A stretch of DNA of 64,000 bases from Typhlomys cinereus (Eukaryota > Chordata > Mammalia > Rodentia > Platacanthomyidae): contig JALPQD010000160.1 in the NCBI GenBank assembly GCA_023101885.1, positions 4,132,688-4,196,687 on the forward strand, in the 5' to 3' direction. A model generated the notes under the pieces. The model saw only the letters and a list, made by a program, of their open reading frames with translations, was not told the origin of the DNA and made no database searches. Shown here piece after piece: positions 32,901 through 44,785 of the stretch; positions within the stretch are counted from its first letter, which is position 1, and the number at the start of each line of letters is the position of its first letter. A program made the position numbers and the translations under genes.

Positions 32901-35283
32901 CGCTGTGCATGTAGAGAGAGAGAGAGAACATCACGCTGTGCATGTAGAGAGAGAGAACATCACATGTGCATGTAGAGAGAGAACATCATGCTGTGCATGT
33001 AGAGAGAGAGAGAACACACACTGTGCATGTAGAGAGAGAGAGAGAACATCACGCTGTGCATGTAGAGAGAGAACAATCATGCTGTGCATGTAGAGAGAGA
33101 GAAACACATCACGTGTGCATGTAGAGAGAGAGAGAGAGAACACATCACGCTGTGCATAGAGAGAGAAACATCATGCTGTGCATGTAGAGAGAGAACATCA
33201 CGCTGTGCATGTGAGAGAGAGAACCATATGTGCATGTAGAGAGAGAACATCACGCTGTGCATGTAGAGAGAGAGAACACATCATGCTGTGCATGTAGAGA
33301 GAGAACATCACGCTGTGCATGTAGAGAGAGAGAACATCACGCTGTGCATGTAGAGAGAGAGAGAGAGAACATCACACTGTGCATGTAGAGAGAGAACATC
33401 ATGCTGTGCATGTAGAGAGAGAACATCACGCTGTGCATGTAGAGAGAGAACATCACGCTGTGCATGTAGAGAGAGAGAACACATCATGCTGTGCATGTAG
33501 AGAGAGGACACATCACGCTGTGCATGTAGAGAGAGAGAACACATCACACTGTGCATGTAGAGAGAGAACACATCACGCTGTGCATGTAGAGAGAGAGAAC
33601 ACATCACACTGTGCATGTAGAGAGAGAGAACACATCACGCTGTGCATGTAGAGAGAGAGAACACATCACGCTGTGCATGTAGAGAGAGGACACATCACGC
33701 TGTGCATGTAGAGAGAGAGAACATCACGCTGTGCATGTAGAGAGAGAACACATGACGCTGTGCATGTAGAGAGAGAGAACACATCACGCTGTGCATGTAG
33801 AGAGAGAGAACATCACGCTGTGCATGTAGAGAGAGAACATCACGCTGTGCATGTAGAGAGAGAGACACATCACGCTGTGCATGTAGAGAGAGAGAACATC
33901 ACGCTGTGCATGTAGAGAGAGAGAACATCACGCTGTGCATGTAGAGAGAGAGAACATCACGCTGTGCATGTAGAGAGAGAACATCACGCTGTGCATGTAG
34001 AGAGAACATCACGCTGTGCATGTAGAGAGAGAGAACACATCACGCTGTGTATGTAGAGAGAGAGAACATCACGCTGTGCATGTAGAGAGAGAGAACACAT
34101 CACGCTGTGCACGTAGAGAGAGAGAACATCACGCTGTGCATGTAGAGAGAACACATCACGCTGTGCATGTAGAGAGAGAGAACATCACGCTGTGCATGTA
34201 GAGAGAGAGAACACATCACGCTGTGTATGTAGAGAGAGAGAACATCACGCTGTGCATGTAGAGAGAGAGAACATCACGCTGTGCATGTAGAGAGAGAACA
34301 CATCACGCTGTGCATGTAGAGAGAGAACACATCATGCTGTGCATGTAGAGAGAGAACACATCACGCTGTGCATGTAGAGAGAGAACACATCACGCTGTGC
34401 ATGTAGAGAGAGAACATCACACTGTGCATGTAGAGAGAGAGAGAGAACACATCACGCTGTGTATGTAGAGAGAGAGAACACATCATGCTGTGCATGTAGA
34501 GAGAGAACACATCATGCTGTGCATGTAGAGAGAGAACACATCATGCTGTGCATGTAGAGAGAGAACACATCATGCTGTGCATGTAGAGAGAGAACATCAC
34601 ACTGTGCATGTAGAGAGAGAGAGAGAACACATCATGCTGTGCATGTAGAGAGAGAGAGAACACATCACGCTGTGTATGTAGAGAGAGAGAACATCACGCT
34701 GTGCATGTAGAGAGAGAGAACACATCACGCTGTGCACGTAGAGAGAGAGAACATCACGCTGTGCATGTAGAGAGAACACATCACGCTGTGCATGTAGAGA
34801 GAGAGAACATCACGCTGTGCATGTAGAGAGAGAGAACACATCACGCTGTGTATGTAGAGAGAGAGAACATCACGCTGTGCATGTAGAGAGAGAGAACATC
34901 ACGCTGTGCATGTAGAGAGAGAACACATCACGCTGTGCATGTAGAGAGAGAACACATCATGCTGTGCATGTAGAGAGAGAACACATCACGCTGTGCATGT
35001 AGAGAGAGAACACATCACGCTGTGCATGTAGAGAGAGAACATCACACTGTGCATGTAGAGAGAGAGAGAGAACACATCACGCTGTGTATGTAGAGAGAGA
35101 GAACACATCATGCTGTGCATGTAGAGAGAGAACACATCATGCTGTGCATGTAGAGAGAGAACACATCATGCTGTGCATGTAGAGAGAGAACACATCACGC
35201 TGTGCATGTAGAGAGAGAACACATCACACTGTGCATGTAGAGAGAGAGAGAGAACACATCATGCTGTGCATGTAGAGAGAGAA
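29950..35283 (+). repeat. 5.3 kb minisatellite, about 27-33 bp unit
   Basis: On the order of 180 tandem units of the form GTAGAGAGAGAGAACAC followed by ATCACGCTGTGCAT. Length varies through the number of GA steps (about 3-8) and an optional CA (ACATC or ACACATC). Variants include CATGCTG, CACACTG, TGTATG and a rare CACGTAAAAAG. Blocks recur at higher order: about 269 bp (30.0-30.5 kb), four blocks of 403-405 bp (31.4-32.8 kb) and two of about 625 bp (34.0-35.27 kb). Open frames such as HVERENTS or HAQRDVLSLY are repeats of the unit in different frames and are not genes. Confidence 0.97.
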
Positions 35284-35385
35284 CAACTTTCAGAAGTTGG
35301 TTCTCTCCTTCCACCCCGTGGGCTCTGATCACCACATTTTGCGCACAGTTACCTTCATCCACAAGAGCCATTTTCCTGACCCCAT
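35284..35385 (-). repeat. B2/B3-like SINE remnant at the array edge, antisense
   Basis: The array passes directly into AACAACTTTCAGAAGTTGG and TTCTCTCCTTCCACCCCGTG, the antisense body of B2-type SINEs. The GA-rich minisatellite may therefore have grown from a SINE tail. Confidence 0.65.
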
Positions 35386-35429
35386 CACTTAATTTTAGAA
35401 CTAGATGGAAGTGATTGTGAGCTGCTCAG

Positions 35430-35945
35430 CTCTAAACAGAACATCTAAATCACCTCCCACAAGGCTTAGGAAACATCAAGAAAGAGGGGGTGGTAAGAAT
35501 GCAAGAGCCTGAGGGTGGGGAGGGGCTCTTCCAGACAGTATCTCCTGAATGTGACAAGGCTGCTGCACCCACAAACTCACTGCATCTGGATCTATTACTT
35601 CCGCAAGACCTGCACAAGATGCGGCCTGTCAATAATGCACCATGGAAAGAGGCAAGATCTTACTTTATCTCCCTGGGAGACTGTTGAGGGTTGATGCAGG
35701 ATGGGGGGGTACATTCCCCAATGGTACGACCACTGCACGTGTACTCAGGTACAGGCTTGTGTAGGCAGCCCAGATAAGGCTCAGTGGGCCACACATACAA
35801 AAGGACAGGAAAGCAAGAAGAGACAGGTTGGGAAGAAGAAATTATACTGTAGGAATGAAGGGGGATGGGATTGGGTGATAAAAAGTGAAATGACATCAAT
35901 TCACTGTATTCAAATTTGAAATTCTAAAAGCAATGTAAGAGGTGT
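35430..35945 (+). mobile_element. L1 3' end, sense, Lx-like
   Basis: Contains GTAAGAATGCAAGAGCCTGA, AGACCTGCACAAGATGCGG, a TGTCAATAATGCACCATGG segment and an end CATCAATTCACTGTATTC, matching the rodent Lx-type L1 3' UTR layout and the copy at 14.5 kb. Confidence 0.65.
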
Positions 35946-37115
35946 ATCATGCTAAGAACTGAAAGGTTTTCTGGGGGTGGGGTGGGGTTAGCTTTCTTCT
36001 AGATACTGGGCAAGTAACACTTTTGACCAATAGCCTCGTAATTTAATAGTAAGTGTAGTAAGTGTGCACGTCATACTTTCTGCTATGTGTCAGATTTGCC
36101 TTTATAGCACAGGGATGACTGATGGCCACGGTGGGCGGCTCATTTTCTCCTGAAAGTTCAACTTTATCTTTCTAAAGACGTGCAGCAAACCCAGAAGCTC
36201 TGGCTCTGGCGCTGGGCACAGTTCTCATTTTGAGCATGTCTATTTCCTCCCCGCTGTGTTCTGCAACACGTCCCAGGAGCCGTCTCGGCTGAAGGACCCC
36301 GTGCCACCCAGTCCTGGGGGACGTGGCACCTTGGCAATGATGGCGCTTGCTTTTCCCTTCAGGGCTGAGGCCTGGTCACTACCGCTAAGCCAGAGGGGCT
36401 CAGTGACTCCAAACGGACTACTCTTTCCTCCTTCCTCTCCACGTGGGATTCCACAAATACACACTTGTACAAACAGTCTTTTCTTAATCCACCCGAAGAA
36501 GGCTGGAGAGGTGATTTATGCCGTGAGTGCCGAATTAGAATTCAGAGTCACTGAGCTCTTTGATGACTTGACGGTCACTCTGAAAGACTCTCTCAAAACT
36601 TCAGGACACCTCCCTGCTACAAAGCAAAGGGCTGGCAGCCGTGACTTGCTCTTCCACTACCATTGCTGTCCCTGCCTGAGAGGTGGGATACGGGTCACAG
36701 TCCATTGTGTCTGGCCCTTTAAGTCCGGTTTCCATAGCACCGCTGGCCACCTCATTATTATGTATTTGTTGCCTGTAGGGATGTTGGTCTGGACACTCAA
36801 AGGGGGACTCCACCAAGAGGAGGCAAGCCAAAGCCTGCCATTACCACCCTGGCTTTCTGGAATAGGAATCTGCCTAGGGCCCAAGGGAGCCCATTATGAA
36901 AACGTCTATTTCCATACATGACCAACCAACACGCTGAACAGGTTGTGCGCTTGCTGAGGAAAGCCCATGAGGGACGGAGGATTTTTTTTCCAGGTGACAT
37001 TGGGAGACGAGCACATGATTTGGGTGAGTCCTGTTATGAAATGAATCTGCTCAGATCTCTGAAGAAACTTGTTTTTGGCAAGATGGGGGTGAATCACCTG
37101 ATTCTTAGACAAATG
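35946..37115. other. Unique sequence with a 221-codon open frame
   Basis: Mixed unique sequence without a recognised repeat. The plus-strand frame at 36256-36921 is the longest non-repeat, non-PCARE frame in the window, but no domain is recognised and composition looks random. No splice-flanked exon can be supported. Confidence 0.3.
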
Positions 37116-37120
37116 GATGC

Positions 37121-37544
37121 TGTCACAGTTAGGCACGGGTGTCAACTTGACGGTTGAGAGTTTGAGCTCTGCGCACATTTGTGGAGAATTAGTGGCTGAG
37201 TTGGCTCGGAGAAAGCCTGCAGGAGATTGTCTAGCTGATGGGGAAGGCCCAGCCCATGATGGGTGGGATTAGGCTCCGGAATAAATCACGGAGAGCTGGT
37301 TGAGGGAGTTGGCATCCTTCTGTTCATTTGGCCAGACATGCTGGTCTGGCAAGTAAGGATTGTCTGTCTCTCAGCCATTACATAAAGATGGTGTGGCCAG
37401 TTCCCTCAGCCTTGGTGTTGGCATGAGCTCTCCTGTCAAGCTAGACTGAGAACTGTAACCAGGAATCATAAGAGAGAATAAACCCCTTGTTCCCTTAAGC
37501 CGTTTGATGGTCATTTATCAGCAACCATGCAGGCGACTGCAACA
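37121..37544 (+). mobile_element. Solo LTR with perfect 5-bp target duplication (GATGC)
   Basis: Starts TGTCACAGTTAGGCACGGG and ends GGCGACTGCAACA. GATGC is present at 37116-37120 and again at 37545-37549. Promoter- and polyA-like features include AATAAACCCCTTGTTCCC near the end. At 424 bases with TG/CA ends and a 5-bp duplication it fits class III ERVL/MaLR solo LTRs. It is the best reference copy for this family in the window. Confidence 0.9.
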
Positions 37545-37639
37545 GATGCGGATTCAGTGTAATTTAATGCATTTAAACATATTTCACAGAAAAAAACTTT
37601 CTCTGTACAGTAGATGATCAAAAAGTTAGGTTGGGTCTT

Positions 37640-39460
37640 CAAACTTGAATATTAAAATGACTTCACATTCTACTTCACCTTTTGCAATTGATGAATTAAT
37701 GACATATTATTATTAAATGAAGCCCACTGTTTATTTTGATGAACTCTTCATGCTGTATGTTCTATGAGTTTTGATGAATGTATAATGTCTCTACCATTAC
37801 AGTACCTGCTTGAACAATCTCCTTGTACATTTTCCTTCTGATTTTCTTGTTCAGCCATCCTTCTCTTCCCCAGTCCTGGATACCACTATTATTGTTGACA
37901 TAGTTCGACCTTTTTCAGAATGCCAGATGGTTATACTCATAACTGTATAGTTATACTCACACTATATGACCCATACTGATTGGAATGCTATAAGGTGAGA
38001 AACATACAATGTATAGTTTATTTAGACTGCTTTCCTGTAACAATGTGTGCTTAAGCTTCCTCCTGTCTTTTTGGAGCTTAATGTTCATTACTTTTTGTTG
38101 ATGAGTAGTCTCCTGTTTCACCATAGTTTATCCATTCACTTATTAAAGGCAAGGGATGGCTTAGTTGCTCCAATTTTTGGCAGTTATGAACAAAGCTGTT
38201 AAAAACATTCATGTGCATGCATGTGTGTGTGTGTGTGTGTGAATAAAAGTTATCAAATCACTTGAGAAATGCCTAGGAATATGGTTGCTGAATCATATGG
38301 ACGGACTATTTGTAAGCTTTATAAGAAACCGCCAAACTGTATTCCAAAGTGGCTGTACCATTGTGTGCCCTCCCTGGTAACAAATGAGGTTTCCCGATGT
38401 TTCTCATCAGTATTTATTGTCAGGGTTTGGTATTTTGTAATCACCATTCTACTAAATATGTAATGGTATTTCATTTTTGTTTTGATTCGAAATTCCCCGA
38501 TGATTTGGGAAGTGGACATCTTTCCATATGCCCATCTACTGCCCGTGTATCTTCCTTGTGAGGTATCCATTCAGATCTTCTGCTCATTTACAAGAACTGA
38601 ATTTTCAGACAATGAGATCGCTCCCCTGAGTTTGATCCCTGGAACCCACATGGTCGAAGGAGAGAAGGTATTTCAACAAGTTGACCTCTGACCTCTACTT
38701 GCCCCTCCCCACAAGACAGATAAATAAATGTAAAAAAAACAAAAAAACAAAAAAACAAAAAAACCCCCCGAACCTCTGAGTTTTCAAACTGTTGAGTTAA
38801 AAAAAGGTCTTTTTTGGACAATACAGCAGATTTTCTCCTAGTTTTTGGCCTGTCTTGTTATTCTCAACAATATTCCTTCAAAGTCATGAATTGTGCCTTT
38901 GAGGTTATATCTAAAAAGTTTTCATCAAATTCAAAGTCGCCTAGATTGTCTCCTATGCCATCTCCTGGAAGTTGCATAGTTTCAAATTTTAGTTTATTTT
39001 TGTGCTTCATTGTTGTCTTGTAAGGTATATGATTTGTGGCTGAACTCACTTTTTTCCTGTTGTTCAGTTATTCTGGCACCATTTATTGAAAAAAAAAATG
39101 ACTTTTTTCCCCCATTGAATTGCCTTTGCTTTTTTGTCAAGGATTTAGTCATTGCTTGGTATGTTTCTGGGATCTCTTTTGACCTTTTCCAGTTCATACC
39201 ATCTTGATTACTATAATTTGATAGCAACATTTTTGACTTTGGCAGTGTTAATCTTTTCTTTCAATATTGTGTTGGTTGTTCTGAACATTTTGCTTTCTTA
39301 TATTTGCTGCAGAATCAGATCTTCAGTATCTACAAGGTAATCCCATTTTGAACCAGGTGGTGTAGACTCTATAGATCAAATTGGAAAAAAGTGAAATCAC
39401 AATAAAGTCTAGTCTTCCTATCTATGAACATGGACTATCTCTCAATTTATTTAGAGTTTC
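37640..39460 (-). mobile_element. Old L1, antisense, ORF2/3' region
   Basis: TCCATTCACTTATTAAAGGC, AACCGCCAAACTGTATTCC and TTCTGGCACCATTTATTGAA are classic antisense L1 ORF2/3' landmarks. Interrupted by a SINE at about 38600-38770 and a short GT run at 38223. Confidence 0.75.
38598..38770 (+). repeat. B2/B4-like SINE, sense
   Basis: Contains CAATGAGATCGCTCCCCTGA, CTGGAACCCACATGGTCG and a tail AGATAAATAAATG then an A-rich run of AAAAAAAC units. Confidence 0.75.
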
Positions 39461-40470
39461 TTTCTTTGTTTGTTTTTAATCAGAACTTTGGAGTTTTCCT
39501 CATGGCATATCTGTATAAAGAGGTTTATAAAGTCTTTTTTTGTTTGGTGTTAGTATAAATGGCGTTATGTTCTAAATTTCAAATTCAAATTGCTCCTTGC
39601 TGAAGTATCAGAAAGCAACTGAATTTTGGGTGCCAGTTTTTGCTTTTAAATGAGTTCTTTGCCTTCTTTGATCAGTTTCCTTCTGTCAAAAGGCAGGAAC
39701 CATGATTTGGAGAGAAAGATGTTAGATTAAACATTTTAGAAATTATTCGACTTTGCTTTTGTAAGACTATAGAAAGTGAAGCAGATAATTCACAGTTCTT
39801 TCCGCCTGCCTCCTTCTCTTCCTGGTACTGTCTGGCACCAGTGAGATTCATTTGTTACAACTTTAAGCTTTACCTTGAAGACAGCAAAGAGGTAAGGAAT
39901 AAGAAATATTCCTGGTCTCATAGAACTTACAAGGAAAGACCAACATGCTCCTTGGGAACACAAATAGGAAATAGCTTACAGGTGGATTTTGATGTTTTCT
40001 CCCTTCACACATGGAAGAAATTAGTATAGTTGGAAGGAAGGCTCTGGAAGGGTGGTAGGCTTTGGATACATGAAGGTAGATTGGAAGCAAAGGGTAGCCA
40101 GAGAGAAGGGCACACACAGGATTGGGAGGCAGGACTGGTAAAAGAATGGCCTTTATCCCACCAGACAAAGACTTGGAAGAGCAATCAGTTTAGGGGTCTT
40201 GAACATTGGCGTGAGTGGTCAAAGCTTGACACAGTGCTCAGCTGAACTCTAACCAGATCCTTCAAGTTTGGTTTTCTTACCACCGTTTTCTTTTACTTGT
40301 CACATAATTCTCTAGGTAGGCACCCTGTAGCATTTGCTCCTTGCATGCGAGTGACCTTCTTGAGGAAAAGTCACCCACCCAATGGGGCAGTGGCTCTTCC
40401 TGAGACCAGATGATCACCAGTTAAAAACCAGACTGGCACATACATTGATGAGGTACCACTGGGGGAAAAA
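39461..40470. other. Unassigned sequence
   Basis: No gene or clear repeat family is recognised. Composition is AT-rich on the left half. Confidence 0.35.
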
Positions 40471-40483
40471 AAAAAAGAACTGG

Positions 40484-40697
40484 GCTGGAGAGTTGGCTCC
40501 AGGGTTAAGACTGTCTCACAAATAGAAGGCCCTGAGTTGGGATCCCAGGTCCCATGTAGAAATAGCCAAGCAGAAATGGTGGCCCTGGTGGGCGGAGCCT
40601 GGGAAATACTGGAGTAAAGCAAAAAAGAGGTAGAAGCAATCCAGGATGATTCCTGAAGTCGCCCTTGGTCCTCCACAGGGACACACAATACCCTGTG

Positions 40698-40745
<48 letters not shown>
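40484..40745 (+). repeat. tRNA-headed SINE, subfamily A, sense
   Basis: Sense copy. GGCTGGAGAGTTGGCTCC at the head, GAAGGCCCTGAGTTGGGATC (B-box-like), GGTGGGCGGAGCCTGGGAAA, CAATCCAGGATGATTCC, CTTGGTCCTCCACAGGGAC, and a (CA)n tail of about 44 bases. Confidence 0.92.
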
Positions 40746-40747
<2 letters not shown>

Positions 40748-40764
40748 TTTTTTTTCTCTCATTT

Positions 40765-41435
40765 CTGGCTCCTAGATTTTATTTTATTTTTTTTTATTTC
40801 AGCTCATACAAACTTATTAGGTACACCAGTTCCCTCCCTCCCTCCTCCTCCTCCCGTACCCCCTGCTCCCCCTCCCCATCCCTCTCCCTCCCCATCCCCC
40901 AGTGCCTCCCACCCCAATTCCCAGAGAGTCCTTTCTTGTGCATGTCTGATTTTCCTCTGGGCCCTCCTCTCCGATGACGTACAAGGACCCAGTGGCCTTT
41001 CCCTGAACCCTTTCCCGTGTTCCCCTTAGGTATAGGAACAGTGCTGTGGCTGCCAATCCTTTGCCTCCAAGGATCTTGGTGCCTTTAGCAGATGCTAGAC
41101 TTTGTGAGGTCAACAGTATGTTGGACAATGCGCAGGGCATGCAAAGTCCAATTATGACTGCTTCAGCCCTAACTAGTATAGAGTATCTTACATATCATTG
41201 CTCCTCCCATCCTTTTGCTCTTACACTCTTACCGCCCCCTCTTCCGCAAATTTCCCTGAGCTTCAAGATGGGGAGAGACTAAGCTGGCCTAGTTCTAGGT
41301 GGTTGATATAGAGTCTCTGTGGTTTGTTGATTTTCTTTTGCAGTTTTGCTGCTCCTGCAATGCCCTTCACTCCATCCTGGTGGGCATTGTATGTTACCCC
41401 CTGGCCAGAGACAAAAAGCTGTTAGAGTCTTGCAC
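40765..41435 (-). mobile_element. 5'-truncated L1, antisense, 3' UTR only
   Basis: T-rich start (the poly(A) end), then CAGCTCATACAAACTTATTA, a pyrimidine-rich CCCTCCCTCCTCCTCC block and CTGCTTCAGCCCTAAC, repeated in the L1s at 48, 53, 55 and 60 kb. Confidence 0.85.
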
Positions 41436-42140
41436 ACACACACACTTTTATGTATTCTGACTAGGAAGCAAGCAGCCAGTTTGAGAGATTAAAAGTAGTG
41501 GCCAGACTCCCTGGGGAAGGCGCCCTGAGTTCTCCTGCATTCAACTCACTCTCTCTGGAGACCTGCCTTGTGGTGGAACCTAGCACCTGACCTCTAACTC
41601 CCATTCATGCTGCGGACTGGCTTGGGTCTGAAACGCACAAGACCTCACATTGGTCCGGCTGGTACTTAGTCTGGTCTTGCTCAAGTGTATAGCTCCTTAC
41701 CCGCCGTTTCTCTTTCCTCCTTCTTCAGAAGACAACTACAGTTCCAATTCTCTGTGTGGGGTTCACATTTGGCTGCATTTCAGTTTCAGATAGACAAAAA
41801 TAGATAGGGAAAAGATGAAATATACTGATAATCGTATGGAAATCGAAAGATGTGTGAACAACCCAGAATGTATCATCGACCTTACCAGGATGGAACCTTT
41901 GTTTCATGGCCACAGCTTCCCTTAGTCTCCATTTTTAGTTCCTAAAATGCCTGGTTCATTATTTAATTATATGCTGTCTTGTATGTATTACATCCACAGT
42001 ATTAATCTTGTGGAGCAAATATTCAGGATTCAAGCATCATAATAATTCTGTTCCTACAATACCTCATTGAGTTCTTTAAATTTTTATTAGCATATATTAA
42101 CTGTGCAGAATAATGGGCTTCATTTGTGAAATTTTCATTT
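41436..42140. other. Unassigned sequence
   Basis: No gene or clear repeat family is recognised. Confidence 0.35.
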
Positions 42141-42144
42141 TTGA

Positions 42145-42330
42145 AAATACTTATTTGAGAGACAGAGGGAGAAAGAGAGAGAGTGCAGGTCTGTGGAAGT
42201 CAGAGGACATGTGCCTATCAGGAAACAGCTTCCAGACACAGTTCTCTCCTTCCACCATGTGACCAGGATTGAGTACAAGGTATCAGGTTTGGGCATGGGC
42301 ATCTTTACTAGCTGAGCCACCCTGCCAACC
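42145..42330 (-). repeat. B2/B3-like SINE, antisense
   Basis: GAAGTCAGAGGACATGTGCC, GTTCTCTCCTTCCACCATGTG and CTAGCTGAGCCACCCTGCC show the antisense B2-type body and head. Confidence 0.75.
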
Positions 42331-42407
42331 CCCAATTTTTTTTAAGTGTCTTTCTTTTTTCAATTTGAGATATTCTTCCATGTATATTATGTATCCTGAT
42401 CATCCAG

Positions 42408-42696
42408 GGTTCAAGGGCTAATACCCTGTCTCACAAGCAGAAGGACCTGAGTTCAGATCCCAGATTCACATAAAAACACGGCAGAAATGGTGCTGACCTG
42501 GGGCTGGAGAGGTGGGTCAGGGATTATGCCTCTGCCTTGCAGGCAGAAGGTCCTGAGTTGGGATCCTAGACTCCACGTATACACACCGGGTGGAAGCGGG
42601 GGCGGCCTGCGTTTCCGGTCCTGGTAGGGCGGAGCCTGTGAATCCCGGGGCAGAGTAAACAAGGAGGAGGTGGAGGGTGGAGGCGTCCATGGTGGT

Positions 42697-42750
<54 letters not shown>

Positions 42751-42775
42751 CACACACATAAAACCTGTTAAATAA
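42408..42775 (+). repeat. Subfamily A SINE fragment invaded by a subfamily B SINE
   Basis: 42408-42497 carries a subfamily A head and body (CAAGCAGAAGGACCTGAGTTC, CGGCAGAAATGGTG). It is cut by a complete subfamily B element from about 42500 (GGGGCTGGAGAGGTGGGTCA) to a (CA)n tail ending near 42760. Confidence 0.8.
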
Positions 42776-42779
42776 GTAA

Positions 42780-44600
42780 ATAAGTAAATAAATGAATACA
42801 TACAAAGTTAACACCAGCTAAAGATGTAAACACACGAGCCTGTGGAAGGCAACTTTCATTTTCAACATGACACTGGGGCATGACTTTGAAGGCTCTGTCT
42901 GTGTCTCTTCCTCTATTACCACTTCCCCTCTGCCACGTGGTGAACAAACCCCTCTACCCCTGCTCCTGCCACCACAATGTTCTGCCCAAGAGCAGGGGGC
43001 TGAGCAGCCATGGGGCAAATCCTTTGAAGCAGTGAGCCACAGCAAATCCTTCTGCCCGTAAGCCACTCAGGTCCCATGTTTCGGTCACAGTGATGGAAAC
43101 CTTAAGGAATACCACTCTACTGCCCAGCTTCTGCGAGTTGTAGTCTTGTTCACTCTTTTAGAATTGTTATAAAGTCTTTTTGGAAAGCAAGATATCTTGT
43201 GGCACTTACTGAGATACTAAGACTCATTTGGCAAGCGTCTGGGAGCTGAGAGTTTCCTTTCAGACCACACTTTGTCTCTTGGGCCTCCTTGGATTGGAGA
43301 ACTAGAGCATGCACAGCCCAGCGTGCCTGGGGTAGTCATTCTCAGCTGAAGCTAAGACCAGAGCTTGACACTGGAGGCTTTTGAAATAGGAACACACAGC
43401 TATTCTTAAGGTAGGACCAGATGCTACCTGTCAAGATGCTAGGTTACCTACCCCCTTACAGTAATAATGCCTCTATATAGATGAAAGTCACTTCTGAGCA
43501 GAGATATGATGTCACGCTTGACAAGCTGAATGTGAGAGGCTCTGATTGGGAAATCTGAATTAAGGTGAAGCTAGAGAAGCCAAAGGCACCCTGGCTAGGG
43601 TGGGAAGCCAGTCTGTTAGCACCCTGCTGGGTGGGACAGTACCCTATAAGCCATGCCCTATTCCTTCTTTGCTAGGATTGTAATTTTGTCCAATGGACAT
43701 ATATCCCAAAGATTATATAATAACCACTGTTTAAAATGATGATGTGTGGGTATCCTCGTTACACTGCAAAGTGGATAATGAGGTGTGATGGGAAAGGCAG
43801 AACAATAAATTTCAATCTCCCCGGGGGCATATGCATAGCTTATTTCAACTTCATTTTGAATGCAGGTTGTCATTGAGTACACATTAAATATGAAAACCAA
43901 GCTGTCTGCAAAGAAATCATTTGTAAAAACCATTTACTACTTTGATAATCTGAACATCCATCTCTAGGCAACTTTATTTTCAACGGTTAAATTTTACTTC
44001 AAGCGCTGAAATTCTTTTGTGGATTGGAGTATTTGGACTTTTCTTTATTAAGGGGATGTAGCAGGTATAGGGTACAGATAAAGGAGAGATAGGAGTTTGT
44101 ATTTTGTACAGACTGTAATGGAGTCCTCAGTCTTGTCCATTAGAAAGCCATGGCAGCTTTTCCTTGACTCTTGGGACATTCAAGGCATCTTGGGCCTAAG
44201 TTGTCTTCTAGTTCATTTCCTCATTTCTTACTGTTGGCTGTACTCCAGCTTGTTGTTACGGGCTTTGATGTTTGCATCCCCCAAAAGCAGGATGTCGAAA
44301 TATAATTTCCGATGTGAGGGTTTGGGGAAGTGTAGTACCTCTGGGATTTAGCACCCTTATAAAAGATCTCAGAAAGCTAAGCTCCCCCTTTTCCTTAAGG
44401 CCATACCCTGGGATGAGCTTTCCTCCAGCAAGGTTCCCCCTTTCTAAGGTGCCTTCCCAAACATTAACACCTTAGCTGGGGGGGGGGGGAAGGGGCAGCT
44501 GTCATTCAAACCATGTGAGGCTGTGAGCATCTTTTCATACGTTTCTCTGCTGCCCGCGTGTCTTCCTCGTGAAGTGTCTGCTCAGCTCTTTTGCTTGCTT
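42780..44600. other. Unique sequence
   Basis: Few repeats are recognised; the interval 44200-44470 (GGGCTTTGATGTTTGCATCC) may be a diverged LTR or Lx fragment. A C/G-run of ten G lies at 44480. No gene is recognised. Confidence 0.35.
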
Positions 44601-44609
44601 GAAAGGACT

Positions 44610-44785
44610 GAGTTTTCAGACCAGTGAGATGGCTCAGCGGTTAAGATGCTTGCTGTCACGCTGGCGGACCTGTTTGGTTTCTGGAGCCCAGTAAGTGGAT
44701 GGAGAGAACTGACTCCTGCAAGTTGATCTCTGACTTCTACTTGCCTCTTCCCCCATGATAAAGAAATAGATGTAAAATAAATCCC
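44610..44785 (+). repeat. B2/B4-like SINE, sense
   Basis: CCAGTGAGATGGCTCAGCGG, TTAAGATGCTTGCTGTCACG and a tail with AAATAGATGTAAAATAAAT. Confidence 0.85.

Noticed and set aside
30575..34779. Many repeat-encoded frames such as MHVERENTSRC and MHSVMCSLSLHAQRD
   Set aside because: They are the minisatellite unit read in different frames; unit-length changes break every frame within about 100 codons.
29950..35283. CRISPR-like appearance of short repeats
   Set aside because: The genome is mammalian, units are contiguous with no unique spacers, and variation is in GA/CA step number.
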